A stretch of 64,000 nucleotides of DNA from Streptomyces sp. TS71-3 (GCF_018327685.1 NZ_BNEL01000003.1:2604001-2668000); one strand, 5' to 3'; shown: positions 42,071-51,276, counted from the stretch's first letter. Notes: generated by a model from the sequence alone, not told the origin. Numbers and translations: made by a program.

Positions 42071-42886
42071 TCAGGGGCCGGTCGGCACAGAGGTGCCGTG
42101 TACAGAGCCGGGCGGTACAGAGCCGGCCGGTACGGCGTCGCGGTGGACGAGGGCGTGAAAGGCGAACTGGTCGGCGCGCACCCGCAGGGACTCCGCGTCC
42201 ACGGGGCGCCCGTCGGCCAGGCGCGTGAGCCGGTCGATCGCGAACAGCGCCGCCCCGGTGGGGATGGCCAGGAGCCGGGCGGTGTCCGGTTCGGCGGTGA
42301 CCGCGTGCACGGTGACCTCGGCGCTGCCGAGCCGGCTTCCGGTGGTCTCCTCGATCAGGGCGAAGACGTCCCGGTGCGCGAGGTCGCGATCGAGGAGGGG
42401 CCGCCCGATGTCGGGGGCGAGCCAGGTCGAGTCGACGGAGAGCGGCCGGCCGCCCAGGCTGCGCAGCCGTTCCAGGTAGACCGCCTCGGAGCCGTCGGGG
42501 AGGTGGAGCCGTTCGGTGACCGCCTTCGGCGCGTGCCGCACGATCCGGGCCGCACGCACCGCGTTCGTCACCGCGCCGTGGTCGACGAGGGTCTCCGCGA
42601 GCCCGGTGAGGCGTTCGAGGCCGTGCCCGTACTTCGCCGTCACGATCCGCGTGCCGATGCCGCGCCTGCGGACGATCAGGCCCTCGTCGCGCAGCAGCCC
42701 GAGGGCTTCCCTGACGACGTTGCGGGTGGCGCCGAGCGCATGGCCGAGGTCGCGCTCGTCGGGCAGCATGCCGTCTCCGTAGACGCCGGAGGTGATGCGC
42801 TGCCGCAACGTGTCCGCTGCCCGCCGCGCGCGTTCGGCGCGGGACGGCGGCGGACCGGCCGGGCGCGGGAGCTGGTGGTCTCGCAT
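42071..42886 (-). CDS. GntR family regulator with UTRA domain
   Basis: A 271-residue regulator. The winged helix is at about residues 15-85: ADTLRQRITSGVYGDGMLPD, ERDLGHALGATRNVVREALG, LLRDEGLIVRRRGIGTRIVT. The UTRA effector domain follows, with YLERLRSLGGRPLSVDSTWL and FAIDRLTRLADGRPVDAESL. The start is uncertain: ATG 42886 or GTG 42901, neither with a strong ribosome site. The C-terminus is a short Pro/Gly/Ser repeat. It probably regulates the adjacent TauE/SafE exporter gene. Confidence 0.85.
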   Translation of the reverse strand: MRDHQLPRPAGPPPSRAERARRAADTLRQRITSGVYGDGMLPDERDLGHALGATRNVVREALGLLRDEGLIVRRRGIGTRIVTAKYGHGLERLTGLAETLVDHGAVTNAVRAARIVRHAPKAVTERLHLPDGSEAVYLERLRSLGGRPLSVDSTWLAPDIGRPLLDRDLAHRDVFALIEETTGSRLGSAEVTVHAVTAEPDTARLLAIPTGAALFAIDRLTRLADGRPVDAESLRVRADQFAFHALVHRDAVPAGSVPPGSVHGTSVPTGP

Positions 42887-43134
42887 GGGTTGGCTGGTCA
42901 CCTCGTCTCGGGGCCCGTCGTCTCGGGGCCCGCAGGCTACCCCGGCGTCGACCCGCACCGTGTTACGCCGACGTTACGCCACCCCGCCTGACCTGCGAAC
43001 ACCGCTGAGCTGCGGACGCGCCAGGCATCCTGGGAGCTTCGCCGGGTGAGGTGCTTCGCCTGACGGGGCGCTTCGCCGGGCGGGGGGGTGAAGCGGCGGC
43101 ACGGCCCGCCGCCGCACGCCCGGTCCGACGCCGG

Positions 43135-44238
43135 TCACGCGTCCGGGGCGGGTGCCTTGTCGGTGGCCTCCAGACCGGTTCGGGCCTGGTGGGGAACGGC
43201 GGGCCGCCCGGACGCCCGCCGCCGGCGGCGGGGCGCCGGTCCGGTGCTGCCCCGGACCACGAGCTCCGTGGGCATGCGCACGTGCCGGGGCGGCCCCGGC
43301 GCGTACGAGAGCGCGCTCAGCAGCATGTCGGCGGCCTGCCGGCCCATCTCCTCGAAGGGCTGGCGGACCGTGGTCAGCGGGGGCCGCACGTGCGCCGAGG
43401 ACACGATGTCGTCGAAACCGACCACCGACACGTCCTCCGGCACCCGGAGCCCGCACTCCTCGACGGCGTCGAGCACCGCGTAGGCCGTCGGATCGTTGTG
43501 CGCGAAGATCGCCGTCGGCCGGTCCGGCCGGCACAGCAGCTCGATCGCGTGCCGATGGGCCTCTTCGGGCCGGAAGCCGCCCGGCCTGATCAGGTCGGCG
43601 TCGACCGCGATGCCGGCCTGCGTCAGCGCGTCCGCGTAGCCCTTGTTGCGGTCGACGCAGCACGGATAGTCCGGCGGCCCCTCGACGCACGCGATGCGCC
43701 GGTGGCCGAGTTCCAGCAGGTGTTCCACGGCGCTGCGCGCGCCCGAGTAGCTGTCCGCCTCGACCGACGGCAGGTCGGCGCGCACGCCGAGCGTGTTGAC
43801 GAGCACGACGGGCAGGCCCGTGCCGTACAGCTCGACCAGCGGCTCCATCGGCTGGTTGTGGCTGACCACGAGCATGCCGGACACCAGGTTGGCGCCGAGG
43901 ATGCGGTCCACGACCCCTCTGTAGTCACGGTCGTTGGTGCTCGTGTAGAGGATGATCTCGTGCGCGGTGCGCTCCACCACGGACGCGATGCCGAAGTTGA
44001 TCGACGCCACCAGGCGCCAGGTCAGACCCGGCACGATCAGGCCGATGAACGGGCTGCCCCCGCCCTTGCCGAGGGCGGTGGCCGCGACGCTGGGAACGTA
44101 GTTGTGCTCGCTCATCACCTGGAGCACGCGGGCGCGGGTCGCGGGGTCGACGCGGGGCCGCCCGTTGAGGACGAGCGACACCGTCGACTTCGACACGCCT
44201 GCCAGGCGGGCGATGTCACGGATCGTCAACTTGGCCAT
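43135..44238 (-). CDS. LacI family transcriptional regulator
   Basis: A 367-residue repressor. ATG 44238 starts the classic N-terminus LTIRDIARLAGVSKSTVSLV; an ATG at 44268 is in frame. The hinge is SVAATALGKGG, and the effector domain is of the type-1 binding-protein fold (FIGLIVPGLTWRLVASINFG, RPTAIFAHNDPTAYAVLDAV, VVGFDDIVSSAHVRPPLTTV). A Gly/Arg-rich tail extends the C-terminus. It is divergent from the GH5 gene, its likely target. Confidence 0.92.
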   Translation of the reverse strand: MAKLTIRDIARLAGVSKSTVSLVLNGRPRVDPATRARVLQVMSEHNYVPSVAATALGKGGGSPFIGLIVPGLTWRLVASINFGIASVVERTAHEIILYTSTNDRDYRGVVDRILGANLVSGMLVVSHNQPMEPLVELYGTGLPVVLVNTLGVRADLPSVEADSYSGARSAVEHLLELGHRRIACVEGPPDYPCCVDRNKGYADALTQAGIAVDADLIRPGGFRPEEAHRHAIELLCRPDRPTAIFAHNDPTAYAVLDAVEECGLRVPEDVSVVGFDDIVSSAHVRPPLTTVRQPFEEMGRQAADMLLSALSYAPGPPRHVRMPTELVVRGSTGPAPRRRRRASGRPAVPHQARTGLEATDKAPAPDA

Positions 44239-44307
44239 GGGTTCGGTGGGACCTCGCTGTGGTGACATACCTGGCTTCGGGAGTGGTTCCGCATCATAGG
44301 GCAGCGA

Positions 44308-44321
44308 TGGACCGGTTTGAC
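44308..44321 (+). promoter_or_regulatory. Candidate LacI operator, copy 1
   Basis: TGGACCGGTTTGAC, whose inverted near-copy (13 of 14 bases) is at 44473-44486. It lies 70 bases upstream of the LacI start, in the 382-base divergent region shared with the GH5 gene. Confidence 0.4.
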
Positions 44322-44472
44322 ATCGATCACGGCTCTACGCGCGTCCCCGTGGACGACTTGGGCGGCTCGGGCGGTTCGGCACCCACGGCGGATCGGCCTT
44401 CGGTCCACGTCCTGCCTGCTCCCTGCACGCCACCTGGCCCGCTCATCGCCGCACGCTACGCGATCCGTTGAC

Positions 44473-44486
44473 GTCGAACCGGTCCA
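44473..44486 (-). promoter_or_regulatory. Candidate LacI operator, copy 2 (inverted)
   Basis: On the minus strand TGGACCGGTTCGAC. Opposite orientation to copy 1, 165 bases away, 135 bases upstream of the GH5 start. The rest of the region 44239-44620 holds no gene. Confidence 0.4.
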
Positions 44487-44620
44487 GCGCTACGTTGCCG
44501 GGCAACACGCTGGCGTGTCCACACCAACCTCTCCTTGCGGCCCGACGGCTCCCGCCGGGCCGGTGAGTCGGCATTCCGTCGGGGTCCGCTCCGTGGCGGA
44601 CACCGCGTCAGAAGGGACAC

Positions 44621-45904
44621 ATGAGCATGGATATGAGGAAGATCGCCGGCGGTGCGTGCGCCCTGAGCCTGGTGCTGGTGTCGTTGGCCGGTCAGGGCGC
44701 GGCGGCGCAGCCTGCCGGGCGGCCGGCGCCCGCGGCGGCGGGTGCCGCGGCGGCCAGTGCCCTCCTGCCGTCCGGCTACCTGGGCACGAGAGGGAGCCAG
44801 ATCGTCGACAGCACGGGCAAGCCCGTACGCATCGCGGCCGTGGCCCTGCACGGCCTGCTCGACCGCGACCAGCTCGCGATCGTGAACCAGGACGCGCCCC
44901 TCAACGGCCTGGCCGCCAACATGCAGGCGATCCGCGGCGCCGGGTTCAACACGGTGACCCTCGCGTGGAACAACGCCAGTCTGCACGGCAGCAATGCCTC
45001 GAAGTACCTCGCCGGCCTCGACGCGGTCGTCAGCGCCGCCAAGGCCGAACTGCTCAAGGTCATCCTCGTCCACCACAACGACGAGGGCGTGGCCGGCACC
45101 AACAACTGCGAATCCCAGCAGTCGAACGGGCTCTGGTACGACAGCGGCCCGGGGACCGACGGCACGGACGGCTGCGGAACCAAGGGCACCGTCACGCAGG
45201 CGTCCTTCCTGGCCGACTGGGAGACGCTCGCCAGCCGCTACTCCGGGAATCCGACCGTGATCGGAATGGACCTCGACAACGAGCCGCTCGCCTACGCAGG
45301 CGACAGCACCTGGGGCGACGGCTCGGTGACCGACATCCGCGCGATGTACACCGATGTCGGCAACGCCGTGGAATCGCGCGACCCGGGTGTGCTGATCATC
45401 TGCGAAGGACCGCAGAACTACGGCGGCTCGTTCGCCGGGGGCTCCGGTGTGAAAGCGTTCGAGGGCGATCTCACCCTCGTCAAGACCAAGCCCGTCGTGC
45501 TCTCCAGCGCCAACGGCGGGGCCGCGCGGGTCATGTACTCCGTCCACGAGTACCCCTACGAGGTCGCCCACATAGACCCGGACGCCGGCGCCGCCGCCGT
45601 GGCACGCTACAACGCGGTCTGGGGCTACCTGGTCTCCCAGGACATCGCCCCCGTCTACATCGGCGAGGCCGGCGCCGGGATGGCCTCCGACGACTCCAAG
45701 AACTGGGCCACCTGGCTCACCTCGTACGTCAACGGCCAGCAGGGCGCGAACGGCGGTCCCACCTTCAGCGGCACCGAGCAGGGCATCAGCGTCACCTGGT
45801 GGGTCTGGGACACCCAGGGACTCGGAACCCTCAACAGCGACGGCACCCTCAACCAGGACAGGAAATCCGTCTACTCGAAGTGGCAGCTCGACGTGACGCC
45901 CTGA
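44621..45904 (+). CDS. Secreted glycoside hydrolase family 5 (cellulase-like) enzyme
   Basis: A 427-residue exported endo- or exo-glycanase. ATG 44621 follows AAGGGAC. The signal peptide runs to about residue 30 (ACALSLVLVSLAGQGAAA-QPA), followed by an Ala-rich linker. The TIM barrel shows VRIAAVALHGLL, GFNTVTLAWNNASL, the acid/base Glu221 in GMDLDNEPLAYAG and the nucleophile Glu349 in VYIGEAGAG. No carbohydrate-binding module is present. Control by the divergent LacI regulator is likely. A terminator lies at 45908-45934. Confidence 0.92.
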   Translation: MSMDMRKIAGGACALSLVLVSLAGQGAAAQPAGRPAPAAAGAAAASALLPSGYLGTRGSQIVDSTGKPVRIAAVALHGLLDRDQLAIVNQDAPLNGLAANMQAIRGAGFNTVTLAWNNASLHGSNASKYLAGLDAVVSAAKAELLKVILVHHNDEGVAGTNNCESQQSNGLWYDSGPGTDGTDGCGTKGTVTQASFLADWETLASRYSGNPTVIGMDLDNEPLAYAGDSTWGDGSVTDIRAMYTDVGNAVESRDPGVLIICEGPQNYGGSFAGGSGVKAFEGDLTLVKTKPVVLSSANGGAARVMYSVHEYPYEVAHIDPDAGAAAVARYNAVWGYLVSQDIAPVYIGEAGAGMASDDSKNWATWLTSYVNGQQGANGGPTFSGTEQGISVTWWVWDTQGLGTLNSDGTLNQDRKSVYSKWQLDVTP

Positions 45905-45907
45905 TCG

Positions 45908-45934
45908 CGCCCGACCTCCTGTTCCCGTCGGGCG
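45908..45934 (+). terminator. Terminator after GH5 gene
   Basis: 8-bp stem CGCCCGAC / GTCGGGCG with an 11-base loop, four bases after the stop. Confidence 0.55.
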
Positions 45935-46041
45935 GCCGCCGTACGGGCCGTTCCATGGGGCAGGACTCCCCCCGAGGCCGGTCATCAGATACCCTGCCCG
46001 GGTATGGCGTGATGGCCGGCACCGGACGAGCGGGAAGCGAC

Positions 46042-46515
46042 ATGGCTGTGGGGAGCGCGGGGGCGGGCAGGCGGGGTGCCGCGCGACTGATCGCGGTCTG
46101 TGCGGTGCTGTTCGGCCTGTTCTTCATGCACGGGGCCCCGGCCACGGCCATGGAGGGCTGCCACGGCGCCGTGCCCGTGATCGCGGCCCCGCCGGCGGCC
46201 GGCGGTCATCACGCCGCGGCGATGGTCGACACCGGTGCGGCGATGACCGGCGTCGACGCGGGGGCACCGGGTGCCTCCGCTCCCGCCGTCCGGCACGCCG
46301 GCACATCCGGGATGGCCGGGGCGCCGTGCCTGTCGACCCCGGCGCAGGAGCGAGCCCCTCTGCCTGCCCCCGGCCAACTGGCCGTGGCGGTGGCCGGAGG
46401 GCTCGCCCTGTGGACGCCGGCCCGGCCGGCGGCCGCGGCCGGTGATGCGGGGCGGCGCAGACGGCCGGCAGGTGGACGCGATCTTCTGCGCCAGGTGTGC
46501 ATAGCGCGGACGTGA
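46042..46515 (+). CDS. Small membrane protein, His/Met-containing (DUF6153-like)
   Basis: A 157-residue protein. ATG 46042 follows GGGAAGCGAC; ATG 46012 is an alternative. It has an N-terminal hydrophobic segment (ARLIAVCAVLFGLFFMHGAP), an external region with CHGAVPV, HHAAAMVD and a second Cys, and a C-terminal hydrophobic segment (PGQLAVAVAGGLALW) before a basic tail. The layout resembles the DUF6153 family. It precedes the Met/His-rich lipoprotein gene by 102 bases and may share a metal-related role; this is inference. Confidence 0.7.
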   Translation: MAVGSAGAGRRGAARLIAVCAVLFGLFFMHGAPATAMEGCHGAVPVIAAPPAAGGHHAAAMVDTGAAMTGVDAGAPGASAPAVRHAGTSGMAGAPCLSTPAQERAPLPAPGQLAVAVAGGLALWTPARPAAAAGDAGRRRRPAGGRDLLRQVCIART

Positions 46516-46617
46516 CAGGGACGCGCCGGGATCCGGGCCAAGGCCGGACCGGCACCGCGCCCTGCCCGTTTCCGCGCGCCACCGGTGTGGTGCGCCCACC
46601 TGGAGACACCCACGCTC

Positions 46618-47568
46618 ATGTCCTCTGCGTTCCCTTCCACGTTCTCCTCCACCCGCTCCCTCACGCGCCGCCGGGGCCCCGCGGCGGCGGGTGCCGCGGC
46701 CGCTCTCGCGCTGGCGCTGGCCGGCTGCGGCTCCTCCACCGGCTCCCCGTCCATGCACGGCATGTCGTCCGCATCCCCATCCCCATCCCCTTCGCCGAGC
46801 GCGTCGCATGCGATGGGCGACATGCCCGGCATGGGCCACGCGGCCGGCAACGGCCTGTCCGCCATGCGGGACGGCTACCGCCTCACCTCCAAGGACGCGA
46901 AGCTGCGGTCGGGCAAGCAGAGCGTCTACCGGTTCGCGGTCACCGGCCCGGGCGGCAAGCCGGTCACCCGCTTCGCGCTCGATCAGGAGGAGCGGATGCA
47001 CTTCTACGCCATCCGCTCCGACCTGAGCGGCTTCCAGCACATCCACCCGACCATGACCGGCGACGGCACGTGGAGTGCCCGTCTGGCCTCCCTCGCCCCG
47101 GGCTCCTGGCGCATGTTCGCCTCCTTCACTCCCGCCGCAGGCGCCGGCGAGGGCGAGAACCTCGTGCTCTCGCGGACCGTCACCGTGCCCGGCCACGCCA
47201 CGAGGACCCGGCTGGCGGCCCCCGCCGGCAGCACGCACGTCGACGGGTACACCGTCACCGTCAAAGGCGAGCCCATGGCGGGGATGCCGCACCCGCTGAC
47301 CGTCTCCATCGCCAAAGGCGGCAAGCCCGTCACCGACCTGCGGCCCTACCTCGGCACCTACGCCCACCTGACCGCTTTCCACGAAGGTGACGCCGCGTTC
47401 GCCCATCTCCACCCGACCACGAAGGTGGCCGGCGATGGCGGCGACGGCGGCGGCCCGGACCTGGCATTCCAGGCCGAGCTGTCCACGTCCGGGAACTGGC
47501 GGCTGTTCCTCCAGTTCCAGACCGGCCGCACCCTGCACACCGCGGCTCTGACGCTGCACGTGGCCTGA
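46618..47568 (+). CDS. Met/His-rich secreted lipoprotein, probable metal-binding
   Basis: A 316-residue lipoprotein. The ATG at 46618 opens a basic-hydrophobic leader ending in lipobox LALAGC (Cys37). Directly after it comes a Met/His-rich linker (SMHGMSS, HAMGDMPGMGHAAG) of the type that binds copper. The folded part has three beta domains; two related motifs recur, FQHIHPTMTGDGTW and FAHLHPTT, each with HxHP, and a YtkA-like middle segment (VDGYTVTVKGEPMAGMPHPL). Copper or another soft metal is the likely ligand. A terminator follows at 47576-47603. Confidence 0.82.
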   Translation: MSSAFPSTFSSTRSLTRRRGPAAAGAAAALALALAGCGSSTGSPSMHGMSSASPSPSPSPSASHAMGDMPGMGHAAGNGLSAMRDGYRLTSKDAKLRSGKQSVYRFAVTGPGGKPVTRFALDQEERMHFYAIRSDLSGFQHIHPTMTGDGTWSARLASLAPGSWRMFASFTPAAGAGEGENLVLSRTVTVPGHATRTRLAAPAGSTHVDGYTVTVKGEPMAGMPHPLTVSIAKGGKPVTDLRPYLGTYAHLTAFHEGDAAFAHLHPTTKVAGDGGDGGGPDLAFQAELSTSGNWRLFLQFQTGRTLHTAALTLHVA

Positions 47569-47575
47569 CCGGGTC

Positions 47576-47603
47576 GGGGCGCCGTCCTCCGCGGCGGCGC
47601 CCC
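47576..47603 (+). terminator. Terminator after lipoprotein gene
   Basis: Perfect 9-bp stem GGGGCGCCG / CGGCGCCCC with a 10-base loop, eight bases after the stop. Confidence 0.65.
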
Positions 47604-47622
47604 GCACGCCGGCCGGCAGGAG

Positions 47623-48837
47623 ATGTCTCCCGACATTCGCTGGACCGATCGCGGGGGACCGTCGGACCATGATCGTGTGTCTGACAACGCCTCCCCCCGT
47701 GCCCGGCCGTGGCTTGCCGGCCCCGGCGCCCGTACCTGGCGGTGCGATCCCGCGCCCGCTGCCGTGCGGGGCTTCCACGCCGGGCTGCCCGGCCACGCGC
47801 CCACTCCACTGACCGAACTCCCCTCGCTGGCAGCCGAGTTGGGGGTGGGCCGGGTGTTCGTCAAGGACGAGTCGTGCCGTCTGGGACTGCCGGCGTTCAA
47901 GGCGCTGGGGGCGTCCTGGGCGGTGCACCGCATTCTCGCCGAGCGTGCCGAACGGCCCGAGGACGGCAGGCAGTCCGAGGGCGTCGCGGATCCGGGGCCG
48001 ATCCTGCTGGTGACCGCCACCGACGGGAATCACGGCCGGGCTGTGGCCCGGATGGCGCACCGGCTCGGGCAGCGTGCCCACGTCTTCGTCCCGCAGGGCG
48101 TGCACCCGCGGGCCGTGGCGGCCATCAAGGCCGAGCGGGCCGAGGTCACGGAGGTCGCGGGGCCGTACGACGAGGCCGTGCGCCTGGCGGCCGAGGCGGC
48201 TGACGGTCCTGACGCGGTCCTGGTCCAGGACACCGCCTGGCCGGGCTACGAGCGGATCCCGGGATGGATCGTCGAGGGCTACTCCACCCTCTGCGCCGAG
48301 ACCGACGAGCAACTGGCGGCCGAGGGCATCGGATCGGGGCCCGACCTCGTGTCCGTTCCGGTGGGCGTGGGCTCGCTGGCCCAGGCCGTGGTCACCCACT
48401 ACCGCAGCCGCCCCTCCGGACCGGCCCCGGCGCTGTTGTCGGTGGAGCCCGAGGCCGCGGCCTGCGTCCTCGCGAGCCTCACCCGCGGCGAACCCGTCAG
48501 CGTGACCACCGGAGCGACCACCATGGCGGGACTGAACTGCGGTACGCCGTCCAGCATCGCCTGGCCCTACCTGCGCCGCGGGCTGGACGCCGCGGTCGCC
48601 GTCCCCGACGCGAGCAGCACCCGCGCGGCCGGTGATCTCGCCGCCCTCGGCGTGTCCTCCGGTCCCTGCGGTGCCGCGGCGCTGGCCGGGCTGCGCGCCG
48701 TGCTCACCGGCGCGGGCGCCGACGAGCGCCGAACGGCACTGGGGCTCGACGCGACCTCGGCGGTCGTGCTGCTGAGCACCGAGGGCACGGCCGCCAACCC
48801 GCACTCCGCCGCCGAACAGCAAGCGCACGGAGTCTGA
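47623..48837 (+). CDS. PLP-dependent diaminopropionate ammonia-lyase family enzyme
   Basis: A 404-residue fold-type II PLP enzyme. It shows HAPTPLTELPSLAAELGVGR, the Schiff-base Lys93 in GLPAFKALGASWA, the phosphate/cofactor stretch VTATDGNHGRAVARMAHRLG, the PLP-binding VPVGVGSLAQAV and MAGLNCGTPSSIAWPYLRRG, which is characteristic of diaminopropionate ammonia-lyases. The start is uncertain: ATG 47623 abuts an AGGAG with no spacing, while GTG 47677 lacks a good site. It would convert 2,3-diaminopropionate to pyruvate and ammonia. Neighbours do not suggest a pathway. Confidence 0.85.
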   Translation: MSPDIRWTDRGGPSDHDRVSDNASPRARPWLAGPGARTWRCDPAPAAVRGFHAGLPGHAPTPLTELPSLAAELGVGRVFVKDESCRLGLPAFKALGASWAVHRILAERAERPEDGRQSEGVADPGPILLVTATDGNHGRAVARMAHRLGQRAHVFVPQGVHPRAVAAIKAERAEVTEVAGPYDEAVRLAAEAADGPDAVLVQDTAWPGYERIPGWIVEGYSTLCAETDEQLAAEGIGSGPDLVSVPVGVGSLAQAVVTHYRSRPSGPAPALLSVEPEAAACVLASLTRGEPVSVTTGATTMAGLNCGTPSSIAWPYLRRGLDAAVAVPDASSTRAAGDLAALGVSSGPCGAAALAGLRAVLTGAGADERRTALGLDATSAVVLLSTEGTAANPHSAAEQQAHGV

Positions 48838-48850
48838 GGGACCGGGGCGT

Positions 48851-48873
48851 CGGACCGGCCGCTCCTCGGTCCG
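48851..48873. terminator. Hairpin between converging genes
   Basis: 7-bp stem CGGACCG / CGGTCCG with a 9-base loop between the ammonia-lyase stop and the converging hydrolase stop. Confidence 0.5.
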
Positions 48874-48877
48874 GGCC

Positions 48878-49522
48878 TCAGCCCTCAGCGCGTTCGCGCA
48901 ACCACGAGGCGGCCGGAGCCCTCCAGGTCGCCGTGTCCCCGGCGCCTTCCGCCAGGCCGAGACCGTGCGGCCCGTGCGCGAACACGTGGACGGCGTGCGG
49001 GACGTCGTTCGCCGCGAGCGCCGCCGCGAAGCGGTAGGTGTGCTCGGGAGGAACGTAGGCGCCCTCCGCGGTGTGCCACACGAAGAACGGCGGGGCCTGA
49101 GGTGTCACCAGCGCGTCCAGGGACGTCGAGCGCCGCAGCGCGGGGCCGGCGTCCTCGCCGAGCAGGATCAGCCTGGCGGCGCGGTAGGTCTCGGTCTCCA
49201 TCGACGTGATCGCGTATCCGAGGACGGCGAACCGCACGGTCTCCTCCGCCCCGGCGCCGGGCGAGAGGGCCGCGAGGCCGGCCAGGTGACCGCCGGCGGA
49301 GAACCCCAGCAGACCGACCCGGTCCGCCCCGCTCGCACGGCGGCGCCGGATCTCGGCACGCAGGGCATGGAGGGGCGCCGGGTGCCCGACGTTGACCGGA
49401 CAGCGGAAGACACCGACCTCCATCCCGAGCCCGCCGAGCCAGTCGACGACCGGTTCGGCCTCGTGCGGCGCATGCTCGGCGTACCCACCGCCCGACAGGA
49501 CGATCACGTACGTTCCTGCCAC
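48878..49522 (-). CDS. Alpha/beta hydrolase, esterase/acetylxylan-esterase-like
   Basis: A 214-residue cytosolic hydrolase. GTG 49522 follows GAGGGG. The oxyanion-type start YVIVLSGGGYAEHAPHEAEP, the nucleophile elbow in VGLLGFSAGGHLAGLAAL and the base in HGPHGLGLA match the small BD-FAE/COE esterase group often annotated with acetylxylan esterases. The acid is probably in VWHTAEGAYVP, where the usual Asp is replaced by Glu. No signal peptide, so a cytosolic deacetylase role is likely. Confidence 0.85.
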   Translation of the reverse strand: MAGTYVIVLSGGGYAEHAPHEAEPVVDWLGGLGMEVGVFRCPVNVGHPAPLHALRAEIRRRRASGADRVGLLGFSAGGHLAGLAALSPGAGAEETVRFAVLGYAITSMETETYRAARLILLGEDAGPALRRSTSLDALVTPQAPPFFVWHTAEGAYVPPEHTYRFAAALAANDVPHAVHVFAHGPHGLGLAEGAGDTATWRAPAASWLRERAEG

Positions 49523-49816
49523 CGCGGCCCCTCACTTCGACGACGTCCCGAACGGCTCCCTGCGCGAGCCGAGCACCCGGCGGGAACCCCGGTGGTGCCG
49601 GCGGCGACACCCGACAAACTCCACCTCACCCCACGACTCCTGGCAGGGGGAGGTCCCGGACCACGGAACGACAGGACGGCCGCCCCGCCTCGTTCCTCTG
49701 TCCGGCCCAGCCGAGCGGCGGTGCCTCGCCGTAGTGTGCGCTCGTCGGCTGTACGGCTTCCCGTATTCGGTTGATGGACAGGTGCCGGACCCTTGGGCAC
49801 CCCACTCTTGGGCACC

Positions 49817-51115
49817 ATGGCTTTGAGCCCGACCGCAGGGGCGGCCCTCGGCATGAAGTCAGCAGTGCTCCGGTACACCGCGCTCGTTGCGGTCGCCGTG
49901 CTCATGCTGGACTCGGCGACCGACTTCTTCCCCGATGACCCGTTGATAAATGTTCTGACGCCGACACGTCTGGTGGTGGTGCTGGGGCTGGTCGCCCTGG
50001 TGGCGGGCGGTGCCCGCCTGGGCACCTTCCACACGTGGCTCGACCTGCCCGTCGCGCTCCTCGTGGCGGACGGCGTGGCCACCACCTACCTGGGCGGCCA
50101 CCCGACCGCTCCGCTGCGGGAGTTGCTCACCGCGGTCGCCGGCTTCTACCTCATGGTGGGGCTGCGCCGCCTCCAGCCCGACTCCGCGCAGGTGGTGGCG
50201 CTGCTCTCGCTGATCTGCGTGGCGGCCGCCGCCACCTCGGCGTTCACCCAGGTGACCAACAAGGTGCCGACGGGCTTCTGCCGCAGCGGGCTGCTGGCCG
50301 ACGTCCCCTGCGGCTCGGCGGGCGCCGGAGCGCTGATCCGGGCCGTCGGCACGTTCTCCAACCCGAACCTGCTGGTCGCCTTCCTGCTCCTGCTCACACC
50401 GTTCGGGCTGCTCGCCTCGGCGGCCGTCGCCGAGCGCTCCGGGCGGGCCGTGGTCGGGGTGGTGACCGTCCTCGGCTACGGGGCGATGCTCACCACGTTC
50501 TCGCGGGCCGGCTACGTCGCCGCGGCGGTCGAGGTGCTGCTGCTCGGCGGTGCCTACTGGCTGGCGCCGAAGCTCGGCAGGCGCGTGCGGCTGCTGATCG
50601 CCGGCGCGGCCCTGCTCGGGCTGGCCGCGGCGGGTGTGCTGATCTGGAAGGTGTCGCAGGCCGGTCACGCGCTGGGGGTGCGCGACCAGGCATGGTCGGC
50701 GGCGGTGCACGTGGGTCTGAACAACCCGCTGGGTGTCGGCCTCGGCCGGGCCGGCCCGGTCATCTCCGCCCTCGCGCCGGGCACCAAGCAGTTCCAGCAC
50801 GCGCACAACCTGTGGCTGAACTGGCTGGCCGAGGGAGGCGTGGCCGGGTTGGCCGCGATGGTCCTCATCACCGTGGTCAGCCTGGTGGCCGCGGCCCGGA
50901 TCGCCCGGGACAAGTCGGTTCTCGGCGCCGCCGGGCTCGCCGCACTGGCCGGTTTCTACCTGACCAGCGCGCTGGACCACCCCGCCAACCTGGACCGGAT
51001 CGACATGCTGTTCTGGCTGGTGCTCGGCCTGGTCATGGCCGAACGTCCCAAGCGGCAGGACTCCACCGCGCAACTCGCGGTCGGCCGCCCCCGGCACAGC
51101 GCCTCACAGTGGTGA
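49817..51115 (+). CDS. O-antigen ligase / polysaccharide polymerase family membrane protein
   Basis: A 432-residue membrane protein with about eleven hydrophobic segments. ATG 49817 or ATG 49853 could be the start; neither has an ideal site. The Wzy_C-type core is visible: VGTFSNPNLLVAFLLLLTPF, TTFSRAGYVAAAVEVLLLGG, NNPLGVGLGRAGPVI and the periplasmic QFQHAHNLWLNWLAEGGVAG, whose His is typical of the ligase/polymerase active loop. No glycosyltransferase or flippase genes are nearby, so the substrate glycan is unknown. Followed by a strong terminator. Confidence 0.85.
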   Translation: MALSPTAGAALGMKSAVLRYTALVAVAVLMLDSATDFFPDDPLINVLTPTRLVVVLGLVALVAGGARLGTFHTWLDLPVALLVADGVATTYLGGHPTAPLRELLTAVAGFYLMVGLRRLQPDSAQVVALLSLICVAAAATSAFTQVTNKVPTGFCRSGLLADVPCGSAGAGALIRAVGTFSNPNLLVAFLLLLTPFGLLASAAVAERSGRAVVGVVTVLGYGAMLTTFSRAGYVAAAVEVLLLGGAYWLAPKLGRRVRLLIAGAALLGLAAAGVLIWKVSQAGHALGVRDQAWSAAVHVGLNNPLGVGLGRAGPVISALAPGTKQFQHAHNLWLNWLAEGGVAGLAAMVLITVVSLVAAARIARDKSVLGAAGLAALAGFYLTSALDHPANLDRIDMLFWLVLGLVMAERPKRQDSTAQLAVGRPRHSASQW

Positions 51116-51193
51116 GTGCCGGCCCGCGCCGGAGCCGGCCCGCGCAAGGCCCGTACGGCGCCCCGACGTTCCTGTGAACCGACCCACCTCCGT

Positions 51194-51220
51194 GCCGGCG
51201 GGGCCGTCCGCCCCGCCGGC
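51194..51220. terminator. Bidirectional terminator
   Basis: Perfect 11-bp stem GCCGGCGGGGC and complement, loop CGTCC, between the O-antigen ligase-like gene and the converging LLM oxidoreductase gene. Confidence 0.8.
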
Positions 51221-51276
51221 CGGCGTCACGTGCCGCCCGCGGACCTCACTGTGCCGGACGCTTCAGGTCGACGTAC

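Noticed and set aside
45985..48828. A minus-strand open frame of about 950 codons across the metal-binding and ammonia-lyase genes
   Set aside because: No start, signal or domain; it is antisense to three convincing genes.
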